A DNA stretch of 64,000 bases from Acetomicrobium sp. S15 = DSM 107314 (GTDB lineage Bacteria > Synergistota > Synergistia > Synergistales > Thermosynergistaceae): positions 124,001 to 188,000 of the forward strand of contig NZ_JADEVE010000336.1 of NCBI RefSeq assembly GCF_016125955.1, read 5' to 3'. This document shows, in pieces, positions 9,755 through 18,082 of the stretch. Position numbers and translations under genes: made by a program. The notes under the pieces are model-generated. The model had not been told where the DNA came from. It worked only from the letters and a program-made list of their open reading frames with translations, and searched no databases. Numbering within the stretch: the first letter of the stretch is position 1; each line of letters starts with the position of its first letter.

Positions 9755-10546
9755 ATGGAGCGATGCGTTTTGTTGGCCGGAAATTGGAAGATGCACAAAG
9801 GCCCGAAAGAGACCCGTTCTTTTCTCGAGGATTTGGATAAAGTCTTAGAGCTGGAAAATGGAATAACTGAAGCGATCGTCTCCAAAAAGATTGAATTGGC
9901 TCTTTTCCCGCCATTTATAAGCATTCCTACACTTTGTGATTTTAATCACAAAGTGATAAAGTGGGGAGGGCAGAACGCGCATTGGGAGGAAAAAGGAGCC
10001 TTCACGGGCGAAATCTCGATTCCCATGCTCCTTGAACTCGGTTGTAGCTATGTCATACTTGGCCACAGCGAACGGCGTCACATATTCGGCGAAACCGACG
10101 AGATGGTAAGTAAAAAGGTAACCGCAGCGCTCGACCATGGGCTTTCTCCTGTATTGTGCGTGGGAGAAACGCTGGACGAAAGAAACGGCGGAAACGCCTT
10201 TTCGGTAATAAGGAGACAACTTCTTTCTGCGCTGGAGGGCGTCGATTCGACAAAGGCAGCACAAATTGTCGTAGCATATGAACCTGTATGGGCCATCGGC
10301 ACGGGTCGCACAGCGAGCGACACCGATGCCCAAGAGGCTTGTAGTTTTATAAGAAGCCTATTTGCCGAACGCTACGGGCAAGATGTTGCATCAGGCGTAC
10401 GCATTCTTTACGGAGGTAGCGTAAATCCCAAAAACGCCGCAGGCCTTCTGGGGCAACCGGACATCGATGGTGCTCTCATAGGAGGAGCGTCGCTTTCCGT
10501 TGAGAGCTATATCGAGATTGTCAAAGAAGCCCTATCGGTCCTGTAG
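9755..10546 (+). CDS. tpiA: Triosephosphate isomerase
   Basis: Interconverts dihydroxyacetone phosphate and glyceraldehyde-3-phosphate. 263 residues from ATG 9755, with AAAGG upstream. The same frame is open back to 9635, but the family starts at the AGNWKM region, so the upstream part is pgk sequence in another frame. Lys12 in NWKM, the catalytic His104 in LGHSERR and Glu176 in AYEPVWAIGTG are present. Residues 59-67 are encoded by a perfect 26-bp palindrome (see 9930-9955), in a surface-variable segment. Last gene of the gap operon, followed by a terminator at 10671-10695. Confidence 0.97.
   Translation: MERCVLLAGNWKMHKGPKETRSFLEDLDKVLELENGITEAIVSKKIELALFPPFISIPTLCDFNHKVIKWGGQNAHWEEKGAFTGEISIPMLLELGCSYVILGHSERRHIFGETDEMVSKKVTAALDHGLSPVLCVGETLDERNGGNAFSVIRRQLLSALEGVDSTKAAQIVVAYEPVWAIGTGRTASDTDAQEACSFIRSLFAERYGQDVASGVRILYGGSVNPKNAAGLLGQPDIDGALIGGASLSVESYIEIVKEALSVL
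9930..9955. repeat. Perfect 26-bp palindrome inside tpiA with a CRP/FNR/Rex-type core
   Basis: Two perfect 12-bp arms (9930-9941 and 9944-9955) flank a 2-base centre. The core reads TGTGA-N6-TCACA, and extended by one base it is TTGTGA-N6-TCACAA, the general shape of CRP/FNR and Rex operators. No U-run follows, so it is not a terminator. It lies about 175 bases inside tpiA. An operator role is inference; the symmetry is seen directly. Confidence 0.6.
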
Positions 10547-10670
10547 GCAAGCTTATGTAACATAAGATACATTATAGGACACAATAAATATCGGTCAGTA
10601 GCCCTTAGCCTTTACTGGCATCTATATCTTGCAGGCAATTAACCGCGCCTCTGACAGAGAGTTTAAAATC

Positions 10671-10695
10671 TTGGGCAGGCATAAAGCCTGCCCAA
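10671..10695. terminator. Bidirectional terminator between tpiA and rsfS
   Basis: A 10-bp perfect stem TTGGGCAGGC / GCCTGCCCAA with a 5-base loop (ATAAA). On the + strand it is followed by a T-rich stretch, and on the minus strand by GATTTT. It sits between convergent transcripts: the gap operon (+) and the rsfS end (-). The rest of 10547-10743 holds no gene that I can see. Confidence 0.75.
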
Positions 10696-10743
10696 ATAAT
10701 TCATTTTGAGGATTCGGTTCTGAGCAGACGCAAGACCTGACTC

Positions 10744-11106
10744 TTACATTTCGTCGACCTGCCACATGGGCGCATCTCCCCAGATGCGCTCCAGCGCGTA
10801 AAAATTTCTTCCTTCGCGGCTGAATATATGGACTATTATGGAACCGCCGTCTATTAAGCGCCACCTCGTGCTATCGTTGCCCTCGATATAGCATTGTATG
10901 CAGTGTTCATTAAGTGCTTTGACGGCCGTTTCAGCGAGGGCGTCCATGTGGACGTTGGAGCTCGCTGTTACGAGCACAAATACGTCGCTTATAACGGAAA
11001 CCTCGCTCACATCGATGGCTATCATATTTTCGCCTTGTTTCTCTTCTAAGGCTTCGACGAGCCATTCGCATGAAGCTATCTTGTCATTGAGCTTGCTCTT
11101 TACCAA
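10744..11106 (-). CDS. rsfS: Ribosome silencing factor RsfS (Iojap family)
   Basis: 120 residues. RsfS binds ribosomal protein L14 on the large subunit and blocks subunit joining during starvation. Family features seen are IDVSEVSVISDVFVLVTASSNVHMDALA in the middle and WRLIDGGSIIVHIFSREGRNFYALERIWGDAP near the end. The start is a TTG (11104-11106), with GGAGGG (11117-11122) 10 bases upstream; the nearer ATG is immediately followed by a stop. Downstream of the obg-nadD-LCP genes, as in many bacteria where nadD and rsfS are neighbours, here with the LCP gene between them. Confidence 0.93.
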   Translation of the reverse strand: MVKSKLNDKIASCEWLVEALEEKQGENMIAIDVSEVSVISDVFVLVTASSNVHMDALAETAVKALNEHCIQCYIEGNDSTRWRLIDGGSIIVHIFSREGRNFYALERIWGDAPMWQVDEM

Positions 11107-11205
11107 AGGTTTACATCCCTCCTATAATAACTGAATATTTGCGTGTTAAACAACTATATTTACAATTGACAGGTTGAACCTTCTTTGTTCTTCTTTTTTA
11201 TGGAT

Positions 11206-12495
11206 TTACGGAGCAATTTTTAAGTTCCTAAGCCTCGACAGGAGTTTTTCGTAGTCGTGACCGACTATGATCGTGACATGGGCAGCGGCTTCAGAAGGGC
11301 GCACCAGGTTTTTGGGTATTCCAAGCAATTCTGCCAATATTTGGGCCTCCTCTTTAGATTCAGCGCCTTTGGATGGATATATGATGTTGCTATAACGATA
11401 ATCGAAATGCCTTGCGTTTCCCCTGTAGGCAACTTCTATACCTAATCTGTGCAATTCCTGTGCGATCTTAGCGCTCAATCCTTTGCTTCCATCGCCGTTG
11501 AGCACCGCGATAGGTCCCTTTATGCTTTCTACTTTTTCCTTGGACAAGACTTGGTTTCCTTCGGGTGTTGAGGTTGACGCATTCGCCGTGCCTCTTGTGC
11601 CTTCTTGATTGATGAAAGACACCTTCGCTTCGCTGGGTATTTCACCAGAAAGAAACGCCGAAATTTGGCTTATGTCTCCGAGCCAATAACTTACACCAGA
11701 GATGAGCGCGGGTTTTCCGGGCAGCGTTGATATATCTATATTATCTAGCGATAGGTCTTTGAAGTAAAGGCCAACCTGTAGCGCTTGGGATGGGGATAGA
11801 TCCGTCTTTACCATGGAAGCCATCTCCTTGGTCAATTCCCCTAAGCGCGGCAAGATTTGAGGGTCCGTCATGCGCTTTAACAGTGCGGTTATAAATTTAT
11901 GCTGCCTTTGTATGCGGCCCAAGTCGCCCATGGCATCGTGGCGAAAACGAACGTATTTGAGCGCCATGTCGCCGTTCATCAAATGGCGACCTGGCGGTAT
12001 GTCAATGTAGAGTCCTCCGGCCCTATCGACATATCTCATGCGGGTTTCTACCTCTATTTCTACGCCACCTAAAAGATCTACGAGCTTCGGAAAGGAGTCA
12101 TAACCTACTACTACGTAGTAATGAATCGGCAGCCCCAGATAATTAACCAATGTCCTTTTAAGCAGATCAATGCCGCCGTAAGAATAAGCGTGCCCAAGTT
12201 TATTCCAACCTCTGCCGGGAATATCGATACGCGTGTCTCTGGGCAATGAAAGGAGTTTAACCTTCTTGCCTTCTATGTCGAGCATCGCTATTGCTATGCT
12301 ATCGGCCCTGTGCGAGTCACCTGTATCGTCCTCACCCACTACTAATATGTTAATCCTTCCTGTTGCCTCATCATACCTTACACTCTTTCTGATGCTTTCC
12401 GCTTTCGGGTGGACGATATCTTTTAGTCTCCAATTGGCTCCGATTATAGCTGCAGCCAATACTATGCCAATAAAGAGTAAGCGCTGCCATCTCAT
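11206..12495 (-). CDS. LytR-CpsA-Psr (LCP) family protein with C-terminal LytR_C domain
   Basis: 429 residues. A single N-terminal membrane anchor (about residues 5-22) is followed by an LCP domain with NILVVGEDD, ADSIAIAMLD, LLSLPRDTRIDIPGRGWNKLGHAY and KYVRFRHDAMGDLGRIQRQHKF, carrying the conserved Arg and Asp residues. A LytR_C-type domain closes the protein (IAVLNGDGSKGLSAKIAQELHRLG onwards). LCP enzymes attach polymers from undecaprenyl carriers to peptidoglycan in Gram-positives; the role in a Gram-negative-type envelope is less clear. It starts 6 bases after nadD. Confidence 0.88.
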   Translation of the reverse strand: MRWQRLLFIGIVLAAAIIGANWRLKDIVHPKAESIRKSVRYDEATGRINILVVGEDDTGDSHRADSIAIAMLDIEGKKVKLLSLPRDTRIDIPGRGWNKLGHAYSYGGIDLLKRTLVNYLGLPIHYYVVVGYDSFPKLVDLLGGVEIEVETRMRYVDRAGGLYIDIPPGRHLMNGDMALKYVRFRHDAMGDLGRIQRQHKFITALLKRMTDPQILPRLGELTKEMASMVKTDLSPSQALQVGLYFKDLSLDNIDISTLPGKPALISGVSYWLGDISQISAFLSGEIPSEAKVSFINQEGTRGTANASTSTPEGNQVLSKEKVESIKGPIAVLNGDGSKGLSAKIAQELHRLGIEVAYRGNARHFDYRYSNIIYPSKGAESKEEAQILAELLGIPKNLVRPSEAAAHVTIIVGHDYEKLLSRLRNLKIAP

Positions 12496-12501
12496 CGGGC
12501 G

Positions 12502-13143
12502 TCACCTTCCATCTCTGATATAAAGGCTCTTCTTATAAATGTAATGCTCCACATTCCATGGCACTAAGTAGCGAATGCTTGAACCTTCGGCGACGCGGCG
12601 ACGAATTGCTGTACTAGAAATGGCCAGCATGGGTATTTCAAGAAGGACTACGGTCCTTTTAATAGCTTCTGGAAGTTCGTCCAGTCGTTCTATGCTATAG
12701 CCTGGACGTGTAACGGCTACTATGGAGGCTTCTTTTATTATGCTGTAGGGGTCTTTCCATGATGGCAGTTCGAGTACCGCATCTAACCCAGTTATGAAGT
12801 AAAACTGCACGCTTCCTGGGGGATACCAATGGTGCATCTCTCTGAGCGTGTCTATGGTATGGCTTGGCCCTTCTCTATCAATTTCTATGCGCGATATTTT
12901 AAAATGAGGGTTGTCTATGGTGGCCATGAGCGTCATGATATAACGATCTTCTGGAAATGATACTTGGCGACGAGATTTATGGGGAGGGTTTCCAGTCGGG
13001 ACGAAGACCACCTCTGAAAGGTTGAGGACGCAGTACGCCTCTTCCGCTGCTATCAGGTGGCCGAAATGGATAGGGTCAAACGTCCCCCCCATGATGCCTA
13101 TTCTTTTCTTCCTCAATAAGAAGCTTTTTTCAGCAGTCTCCAT
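12502..13143 (-). CDS. nadD: Nicotinate-nucleotide adenylyltransferase
   Basis: Adenylylates nicotinate mononucleotide to deamido-NAD; NadE, encoded at 29654-30382, then makes NAD. The nucleotidyltransferase motif GGTFDPIHFGH is near residue 20 and the second motif ISSTAIRRR near the C-terminus. I chose ATG 13143, which follows the obg stop after a single base (stop-restart coupling) and gives 213 residues; the frame is open to 13176 inside obg, and no clear RBS separates the options. Part of obg-nadD-LCP-rsfS. Confidence 0.93.
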   Translation of the reverse strand: METAEKSFLLRKKRIGIMGGTFDPIHFGHLIAAEEAYCVLNLSEVVFVPTGNPPHKSRRQVSFPEDRYIMTLMATIDNPHFKISRIEIDREGPSHTIDTLREMHHWYPPGSVQFYFITGLDAVLELPSWKDPYSIIKEASIVAVTRPGYSIERLDELPEAIKRTVVLLEIPMLAISSTAIRRRVAEGSSIRYLVPWNVEHYIYKKSLYIRDGR

Positions 13144-13144
13144 G

Positions 13145-14482
<1,338 letters not shown>

Positions 14483-14493
14483 TCATAAGAACA

Positions 14494-14523
14494 AAAGGGC
14501 CTTTTATCGCAAGGAGGCCCTTT
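14494..14523 (-). terminator. Hairpin between rpmA and obg (terminator or attenuator)
   Basis: On the minus strand, AAAGGGCCT (14523-14515) pairs with AGGCCCTTT (14502-14494) around a 12-base loop and is followed by TTGTTCTT. It would end most ribosomal-protein transcripts and leave a lower read-through into obg. The obg ATG lies 32 bases further on. Confidence 0.65.
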
Positions 14524-14556
14524 GTCTTCTTTCGGCAAATTAAAAAACCGTTCATG

Positions 14557-14841
14557 TTAGTTATTGGCAGGTTCTACGCTTGCGTATGATCTGCCGCCTT
14601 TGTTCTCGAACTTAACAAAACCCGAAGACAGAGCGAAGAGCGTATCGTCCTTACCTCTTCCGACGTTTCGTCCAGGATGTATCTTTGTGCCTCTCTGCCT
14701 AACAATTATAGTTCCTGCCTTGATCATTTGACCATCATAGCGCTTTACACCAAGGCGTTTGCTATTGGAATCTCGGCCGTTTTGGCTGCTGCCTTGCCCT
14801 TTTTTGTGAGCAAAAAGCTGTAAGTTAAACTTTCTGATCAT
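14557..14841 (-). CDS. rpmA: 50S ribosomal protein L27 with cleavable N-terminal extension
   Basis: 94 residues. Instead of starting at AHKKG, the protein begins [17 protein letters not shown]. The short leader ending in LQLFA is the Firmicutes-type extension removed by the protease Prp before L27 can act at the peptidyl-transferase centre. The gene for Prp is directly upstream (14841-15170), overlapping by one base. The rest is standard L27 ([18 protein letters not shown]-like region, then [15 protein letters not shown]). Confidence 0.96.
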   Translation of the reverse strand: MIRKFNLQLFAHKKGQGSSQNGRDSNSKRLGVKRYDGQMIKAGTIIVRQRGTKIHPGRNVGRGKDDTLFALSSGFVKFENKGGRSYASVEPANN

Positions 14842-15170
14842 TATCTTTCTTCCACCTCCACTACCTTTACATACCTGGGATATGAGGCTTCTACTGCTTT
14901 AAGACTATAAAATATAGTGTTGACAATACTTTTGACCCTTTTATCGTGAGCAAGTGGCCACTCTATAGAGAAATATGCCGGCTCGTCTTCTTTTTTGCAC
15001 TGCACGCCGTTCAGGGTCAATACATCTATTAGTCCAACAGCCAAGGCTTGAAGCAATGTCGACACAGCAGCGCAGACAATATCTTTGTTTCTGGGGGCAT
15101 ATCCGCTATGGCCTGAGGCTCTCATAGATGTAGCCTCTCCATCCCTCTTTACTACTTCTACAGTGATCAC
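14841..15170 (-). CDS. prp: Ribosomal-processing cysteine protease Prp
   Basis: 109 residues, YsxB/Prp family. The catalytic pair is visible as His21 in SGHSGYA and Cys33 in DIVCAAVS, spaced as in the Staphylococcus enzyme (His22/Cys34). Prp removes the N-terminal leader of L27. The gene sits between rplU and rpmA and overlaps both by a few bases, so enzyme and substrate are made together. The L27 leader in the next gene matches the expected substrate. Confidence 0.95.
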   Translation of the reverse strand: MITVEVVKRDGEATSMRASGHSGYAPRNKDIVCAAVSTLLQALAVGLIDVLTLNGVQCKKEDEPAYFSIEWPLAHDKRVKSIVNTIFYSLKAVEASYPRYVKVVEVEER

Positions 15171-15484
15171 CTAACTTTGATTTCTCCTATTTGAAGATCT
15201 GTAAATGGCTGGCGATGGCCCCTAAGCCTTCTGTAGTTCTTTTTGCGTTTGAATTTGAAGACCAAAACCTTTTCTTCCTTTCCGTGCTCCAAGACCTTCG
15301 CCTCAACTGTCGCTCCATCTATAAATGGGCGACCTGTCTTAACCTCTTCGTCAGTTGAAACCAAAAGCACCTTATCAAGAACTACATTGGTCCCTGGGTC
15401 TTCCTTCATCTTCTCTACGCGAATGACGTCGCCCGTAGAAATGCGGTATTGTTTACCACCTATATCAACCACTGCGTAAGACAC
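15167..15484 (-). CDS. rplU: 50S ribosomal protein L21
   Basis: 105 residues with YAVVDIGGKQYRISTGDVIRVEK at the start and FKFKRKKNYRRLRGHRQPFT towards the end, both typical of L21. The start is GTG (15482-15484), with GGAGG at 15493-15497, 8 bases away. First gene of rplU-prp-rpmA. A consensus promoter lies at 15573-15601 and a strongly paired leader at 15505-15549, so the operon is probably controlled in its 5' untranslated region. Confidence 0.97.
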   Translation of the reverse strand: MSYAVVDIGGKQYRISTGDVIRVEKMKEDPGTNVVLDKVLLVSTDEEVKTGRPFIDGATVEAKVLEHGKEEKVLVFKFKRKKNYRRLRGHRQPFTDLQIGEIKVR

Positions 15485-15504
15485 CCTTTATTCCTCCCTC
15501 TCGC

Positions 15505-15549
15505 TGAGATTCGGGTAGGCTTGGCAAAGCCTTTTAAAGACCCGTCTCA
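15505..15549 (-). promoter_or_regulatory. Structured 5' leader of rplU (candidate ribosomal-protein leader)
   Basis: In the minus-strand transcript three helices are stacked: TGAGA/TCTCA (15549-15545 with 15509-15505), CGGGT? read as CGGGT/ACCCG (15544-15540 with 15516-15512), and AGGCTT/AAGCCT (15532-15527 with 15522-15517) closed by a TGCC tetraloop. The element ends about 8 bases before the rplU RBS. L21 leaders with an autoregulatory role are known in Firmicutes; whether this belongs to that family is inference. Confidence 0.6.
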
Positions 15550-15565
15550 AGCGGAAATGCCGTAG

Positions 15566-15724
15566 CTATTGCATTTTACGCGAGATTCGACCACAAGTCA
15601 ACGCATCCATGCTGTTCTCAGCTGCGCGCTTTTCTTCTTCCTTCACTTCTTCCAAATGCTCTAAGGCCGATACTCCGTTGCTCTGTGAGCTTTGGTCTGG
15701 GTGCTTTATATAGTTACTCGGCAT
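15566..15724 (-). CDS. Possible 52-residue small protein upstream of rplU
   Basis: ATG at 15722-15724 opens a 52-codon frame ending at TAG 15566-15568. The predicted protein is hydrophilic, with a Glu/Lys-rich centre (EHLEEVKEEEKRAAE) that could form a helix, and ends in RISRKMQ. No family is recognised. The ribosome site is poor, an in-frame stop lies a few codons upstream of the ATG, and the frame overlaps the rplU promoter (15573-15601), so it may be a chance frame. Its composition is reasonable for a coding sequence, which is why it is listed. Confidence 0.25.
   Translation of the reverse strand: MPSNYIKHPDQSSQSNGVSALEHLEEVKEEEKRAAENSMDALTCGRISRKMQ
15573..15601 (-). promoter_or_regulatory. 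Promoter of rplU-prp-rpmA
   Basis: Minus strand: TTGACT (15601-15596), 17-base spacer, TAAAAT (15578-15573). Near-consensus with ideal spacing. Transcription would start near 15566, giving a leader of about 80 bases that contains the paired element at 15505-15549. Confidence 0.75.
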
Positions 15725-15832
15725 GAAGCACCAACTTCATGTGATCTTCACAATATTCTTGCGTAACCCGTTGGTCTAGCCTACATTTTTGCCGAGCTCT
15801 TGATATTTATCCTTTTATGCGATCAGTGGGCT

Positions 15833-15876
15833 AAAAAATCCGCTGCCGTCCGGGTTGTATCATCTCAGACGGCAGC
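15833..15876 (-). terminator. Terminator of tRNA-Val
   Basis: Minus strand: GCTGCCGTC (15876-15868) pairs perfectly with GACGGCAGC (15850-15842), followed by GGATTTTTT. Begins about 12 bases after the encoded CCA of the tRNA. Confidence 0.85.
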
Positions 15877-15887
15877 AAAATAAAACT

Positions 15888-15962
15888 TGGTGGGTGGTGC
15901 AGGAATTGAACCTGCGACCTCTTCCGCGTCAAGGAAGCGTTCTTCCCCTGAACTAACCACCC
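15888..15962 (-). tRNA. tRNA-Val (anticodon GAC)
   Basis: A full cloverleaf of 75 bases including an encoded 3' CCA. The acceptor stem GGGTGGT pairs with ACCACCC, the D stem GTTC with GAAC, and the anticodon stem CTTCC with GGAAG around the loop TTGACGC, giving anticodon GAC. The T arm is GCAGG-TTCAATT-CCTGC. It stands alone with its own promoter (15977-16004) and terminator (15833-15876). Confidence 0.96.
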
Positions 15963-15976
15963 CTTCGGCAAGGATA

Positions 15977-16004
15977 AGTCTACCATCCTGCGCCGGATTG
16001 TCAA
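15977..16004 (-). promoter_or_regulatory. Promoter of tRNA-Val
   Basis: Minus strand: TTGACA (16004-15999), 16-base spacer, TAGACT (15982-15977), ending 14 bases before the tRNA 5' end. A perfect -35 and a good -10. Confidence 0.8.
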
Positions 16005-16030
16005 GCTACCCCGCTTCATTTAAAGAAGTT

Positions 16031-16924
16031 TTAATCGAGGAGCTCCTCGGGGTTGCGAATTAACATGAGGCTTATTTCGTCGCGCCCAACGCCGCATTTT
16101 AGCATGAGGTCGACGAAGCAGGCAAGCCCTATAGGTGGTGACGGGTTTGAGGCTTGGCCGAAATCGGTGGCCATGATACATCTTGAGGCTCCGACGCTTT
16201 TTATCGTCTCGGCCATATATTCAGGGGTTATAGAATCCCAGGTCGGGAGCAGTGAAAGCATTGTCTTTTCCATATATACTCCCAACTTTGCCAGTCTAAC
16301 TTGTTCCTCTATGGACAACTTGCTCGTCTCAAAATCTGGATGGGTGAAGACAATCTTTTTGACGCCTCTTTTGACCGCCTCCTCACAGAGGGCGATAGCC
16401 TCTCGGTTACCAAGGTGCCCTGTGGCAAGGCACGCGCCGTTAGAAGCTACCAAATCTATAATTTCATAGATTGCCTCGAGCAATTTACCACTCTCATTCA
16501 GGATGGATATGCCGCGCTTCGGTTCTTTCAAAGGGCGCTCCATCTTTTGAGTTTTATATGTTCCGCCTCCGTAGAAGTTAAAATGGTTTTCAGCATGAAT
16601 TGTGGGCATCCAGACTACGGCGGCGCCTAAGTTCAATGCCGAATCCACAGCATAGGGATTTAATCCCCCCACAAAATAATTCAGTGTTAGTGATCCATAG
16701 AGTCTGGTATTTTTGCCAGAATGTTTATTGGCAATGGTCGTCCTGGAGGCCGTGCAACCGGCGTGAGATTTTATTACGCCTCCTCTTATGCCATAGCTTT
16801 GAAGTTCAGCAGAGAGCTCGAAGTCATCCATAAGTCTGGGGAAAAGGCTTGGAGCAGAATGAATGTGCATGTCAAAAGCTCCTCTTATGAGTTCGAGTGA
16901 CTCTTGAGAAGAATACAACTCCAC
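16031..16924 (-). CDS. DUF6282-type metal-dependent hydrolase-like protein
   Basis: 297 residues from GTG 16924; the GGAGG at 16933-16937 lies 8 bases upstream, while an earlier in-frame GTG at 16931 overlaps it. The protein resembles the DUF6282 group of amidohydrolase/TIM-barrel-like proteins. Metal-ligand-like motifs appear in order along the chain: DMHIHSAPS near residue 18, KSHAG, ATGHLG, FTHPDF and ATDFGQ. Substrate unknown. It follows a TTT transporter operon in the same direction, behind a terminator (16953-16986), so it may be partly expressed with it and act on the imported compound. I infer a hydrolase or decarboxylase role only from motifs. Confidence 0.72.
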   Translation of the reverse strand: MELYSSQESLELIRGAFDMHIHSAPSLFPRLMDDFELSAELQSYGIRGGVIKSHAGCTASRTTIANKHSGKNTRLYGSLTLNYFVGGLNPYAVDSALNLGAAVVWMPTIHAENHFNFYGGGTYKTQKMERPLKEPKRGISILNESGKLLEAIYEIIDLVASNGACLATGHLGNREAIALCEEAVKRGVKKIVFTHPDFETSKLSIEEQVRLAKLGVYMEKTMLSLLPTWDSITPEYMAETIKSVGASRCIMATDFGQASNPSPPIGLACFVDLMLKCGVGRDEISLMLIRNPEELLD

Positions 16925-16952
16925 ATCAATCACCTCCTTACAATACCTAAGA

Positions 16953-16986
16953 ATAAAAAGGCTGCAGCGATGAACGAGCTGCAGCC
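16953..16986 (-). terminator. Terminator after tctC
   Basis: Minus strand: GGCTGCAGC (16986-16978) pairs perfectly with GCTGCAGCC (16968-16960) and is followed by TTTTTA. It lies 30 bases after the tctC stop and 28 bases before the DUF6282 gene. Confidence 0.8.
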
Positions 16987-17016
16987 TAAATCTGTGACTT
17001 TGTTAAAGCAGAGACA

Positions 17017-17985
17017 TTACTTCTTCTCGCCCCATGGATTGACTTTATATAGGTCGGTAAAGCGTTTGATTAGAGCCTTCATGTATTCGTCATATTCATC
17101 GAGTATCTTAACATCCATAGGTTGAACGGCCTTGCGCATATCCTCGATGAACTCGGGATCTTGGGAAATCTTTCTGAAGGCATCTCCGAGCTTTTGAGCG
17201 ATCTCGTCGGGAAGGCCCTTTGGCGCTACGATGCCGCGGCTCGAGTCGCTGACCACATCGTACCCCTGCTCTCTAAGCGTAGGCACATCTGGCAGATCCG
17301 GATATCGTTTCTCCGCCATTACGCCTAAAGCCCTGATCTTGCCGGCTAATACCTGTTCTGCAACGTTGCCTACGTTGAAGCCTCCCACATCCACATGCCC
17401 TCCCAGGACGGCCGCGGTAATTTCGGCATCGCTCTTATATGGAACAGGCCTCACCTTAACGCCGGTTGCCACTTCAAACATATTCGCTGCTATGTGATCG
17501 TCTGATCCTATGCCTGACGTCGCCCAGGTAGTCTTGCCTGGATTGGCTTTGGCGTATTTGATTAAATCGTCGAGCGTTTTGAACCTGTCATCGTCAGCTC
17601 TGACTCCTATAAGACCAGGATCGACGACGAAGTTAGCCAAATACTTAAAGTCCTCCATTGTATATTGGGTCTGTCTCATTAATATGTTGGAGAGAGCGTG
17701 GGGAATGTTTATAGTGCAGAGCGTATAGCCGTCAGGCGCTGCTTTTTTGAGAGCCACAAGTGAAATCTCTGTATTAGCCCCCGGCATGTTATTGATGACC
17801 ATGGGTTGCCCCAGGTACTTATCGGAATATTTGGCTACTATTCTGGCCAACACGTCAGTAGCACCGCCAGGACCAAACCCTACTATCACGGTTATAGGCT
17901 GAGAGGGATACCCCTGCGCGCCCACCGGCAAGGTCATTAAACCCACCATCATTAAAGCTAAAACTAACCCCGCTAACCGCTTCAT
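17017..17985 (-). CDS. Tripartite tricarboxylate transporter substrate-binding protein (TctC family)
   Basis: 322 residues. The N-terminal signal peptide (Lys-Arg then a hydrophobic core, ending near VGAQG, residue 25) exports it to the periplasm. The mature start YPSQPITVIVGFGPGGATDVLARI is the classic TctC/Bug opening with the ligand-binding P-loop-like turn. Bug proteins bind carboxylates such as citrate, tartrate, glutamate or nicotinate; the ligand here is unknown. AAGGAGGGG precedes the ATG. A -10 box and direct repeats upstream (18017-18040) suggest an extra promoter of its own. Confidence 0.93.
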   Translation of the reverse strand: MKRLAGLVLALMMVGLMTLPVGAQGYPSQPITVIVGFGPGGATDVLARIVAKYSDKYLGQPMVINNMPGANTEISLVALKKAAPDGYTLCTINIPHALSNILMRQTQYTMEDFKYLANFVVDPGLIGVRADDDRFKTLDDLIKYAKANPGKTTWATSGIGSDDHIAANMFEVATGVKVRPVPYKSDAEITAAVLGGHVDVGGFNVGNVAEQVLAGKIRALGVMAEKRYPDLPDVPTLREQGYDVVSDSSRGIVAPKGLPDEIAQKLGDAFRKISQDPEFIEDMRKAVQPMDVKILDEYDEYMKALIKRFTDLYKVNPWGEKK

Positions 17986-18016
17986 CCCTAAAACCCCTCC
18001 TTGATCATTGTATTTT

Positions 18017-18040
18017 TTATAACCTCGTAAATTATAACCT
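18017..18040 (-). promoter_or_regulatory. -10 box and direct repeats upstream of tctC
   Basis: Minus strand: a consensus TATAAT (18036-18031) lies 46 bases before the tctC start. The sequence AGGTTATAA occurs twice (18040-18032 and 18025-18017), 15 bases apart. No good -35 is seen. This may be a separate tctC promoter bound by a regulator; the activity is inferred. Confidence 0.4.
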
Positions 18041-18067
18041 GTAAAGTAAGTAAAAACCCAACAACTA

Positions 18068-18082
18068 CATGATCAGATCATG
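18068..18082. repeat. 15-bp perfect palindrome at the tctA stop
   Basis: CATGATC-A-GATCATG, arms of 7 bp with a 1-base centre, overlapping the tctA stop and lying about 32 bases upstream of the tctC -10 box. It could be an operator; it lacks the loop needed for an RNA hairpin of normal shape. Confidence 0.4.

Noticed and set aside
11107-11205. TTGTTT-18-TATTAT promoter for rsfS
   Set aside because: The transcript start would fall on the ribosome site, leaving no usable leader.
15740-15752. TGTGA-N3-TCACA element near the small frame before rplU
   Set aside because: Spacing of 3 rather than 6 does not fit CRP/FNR sites, and no promoter is placed to use it.
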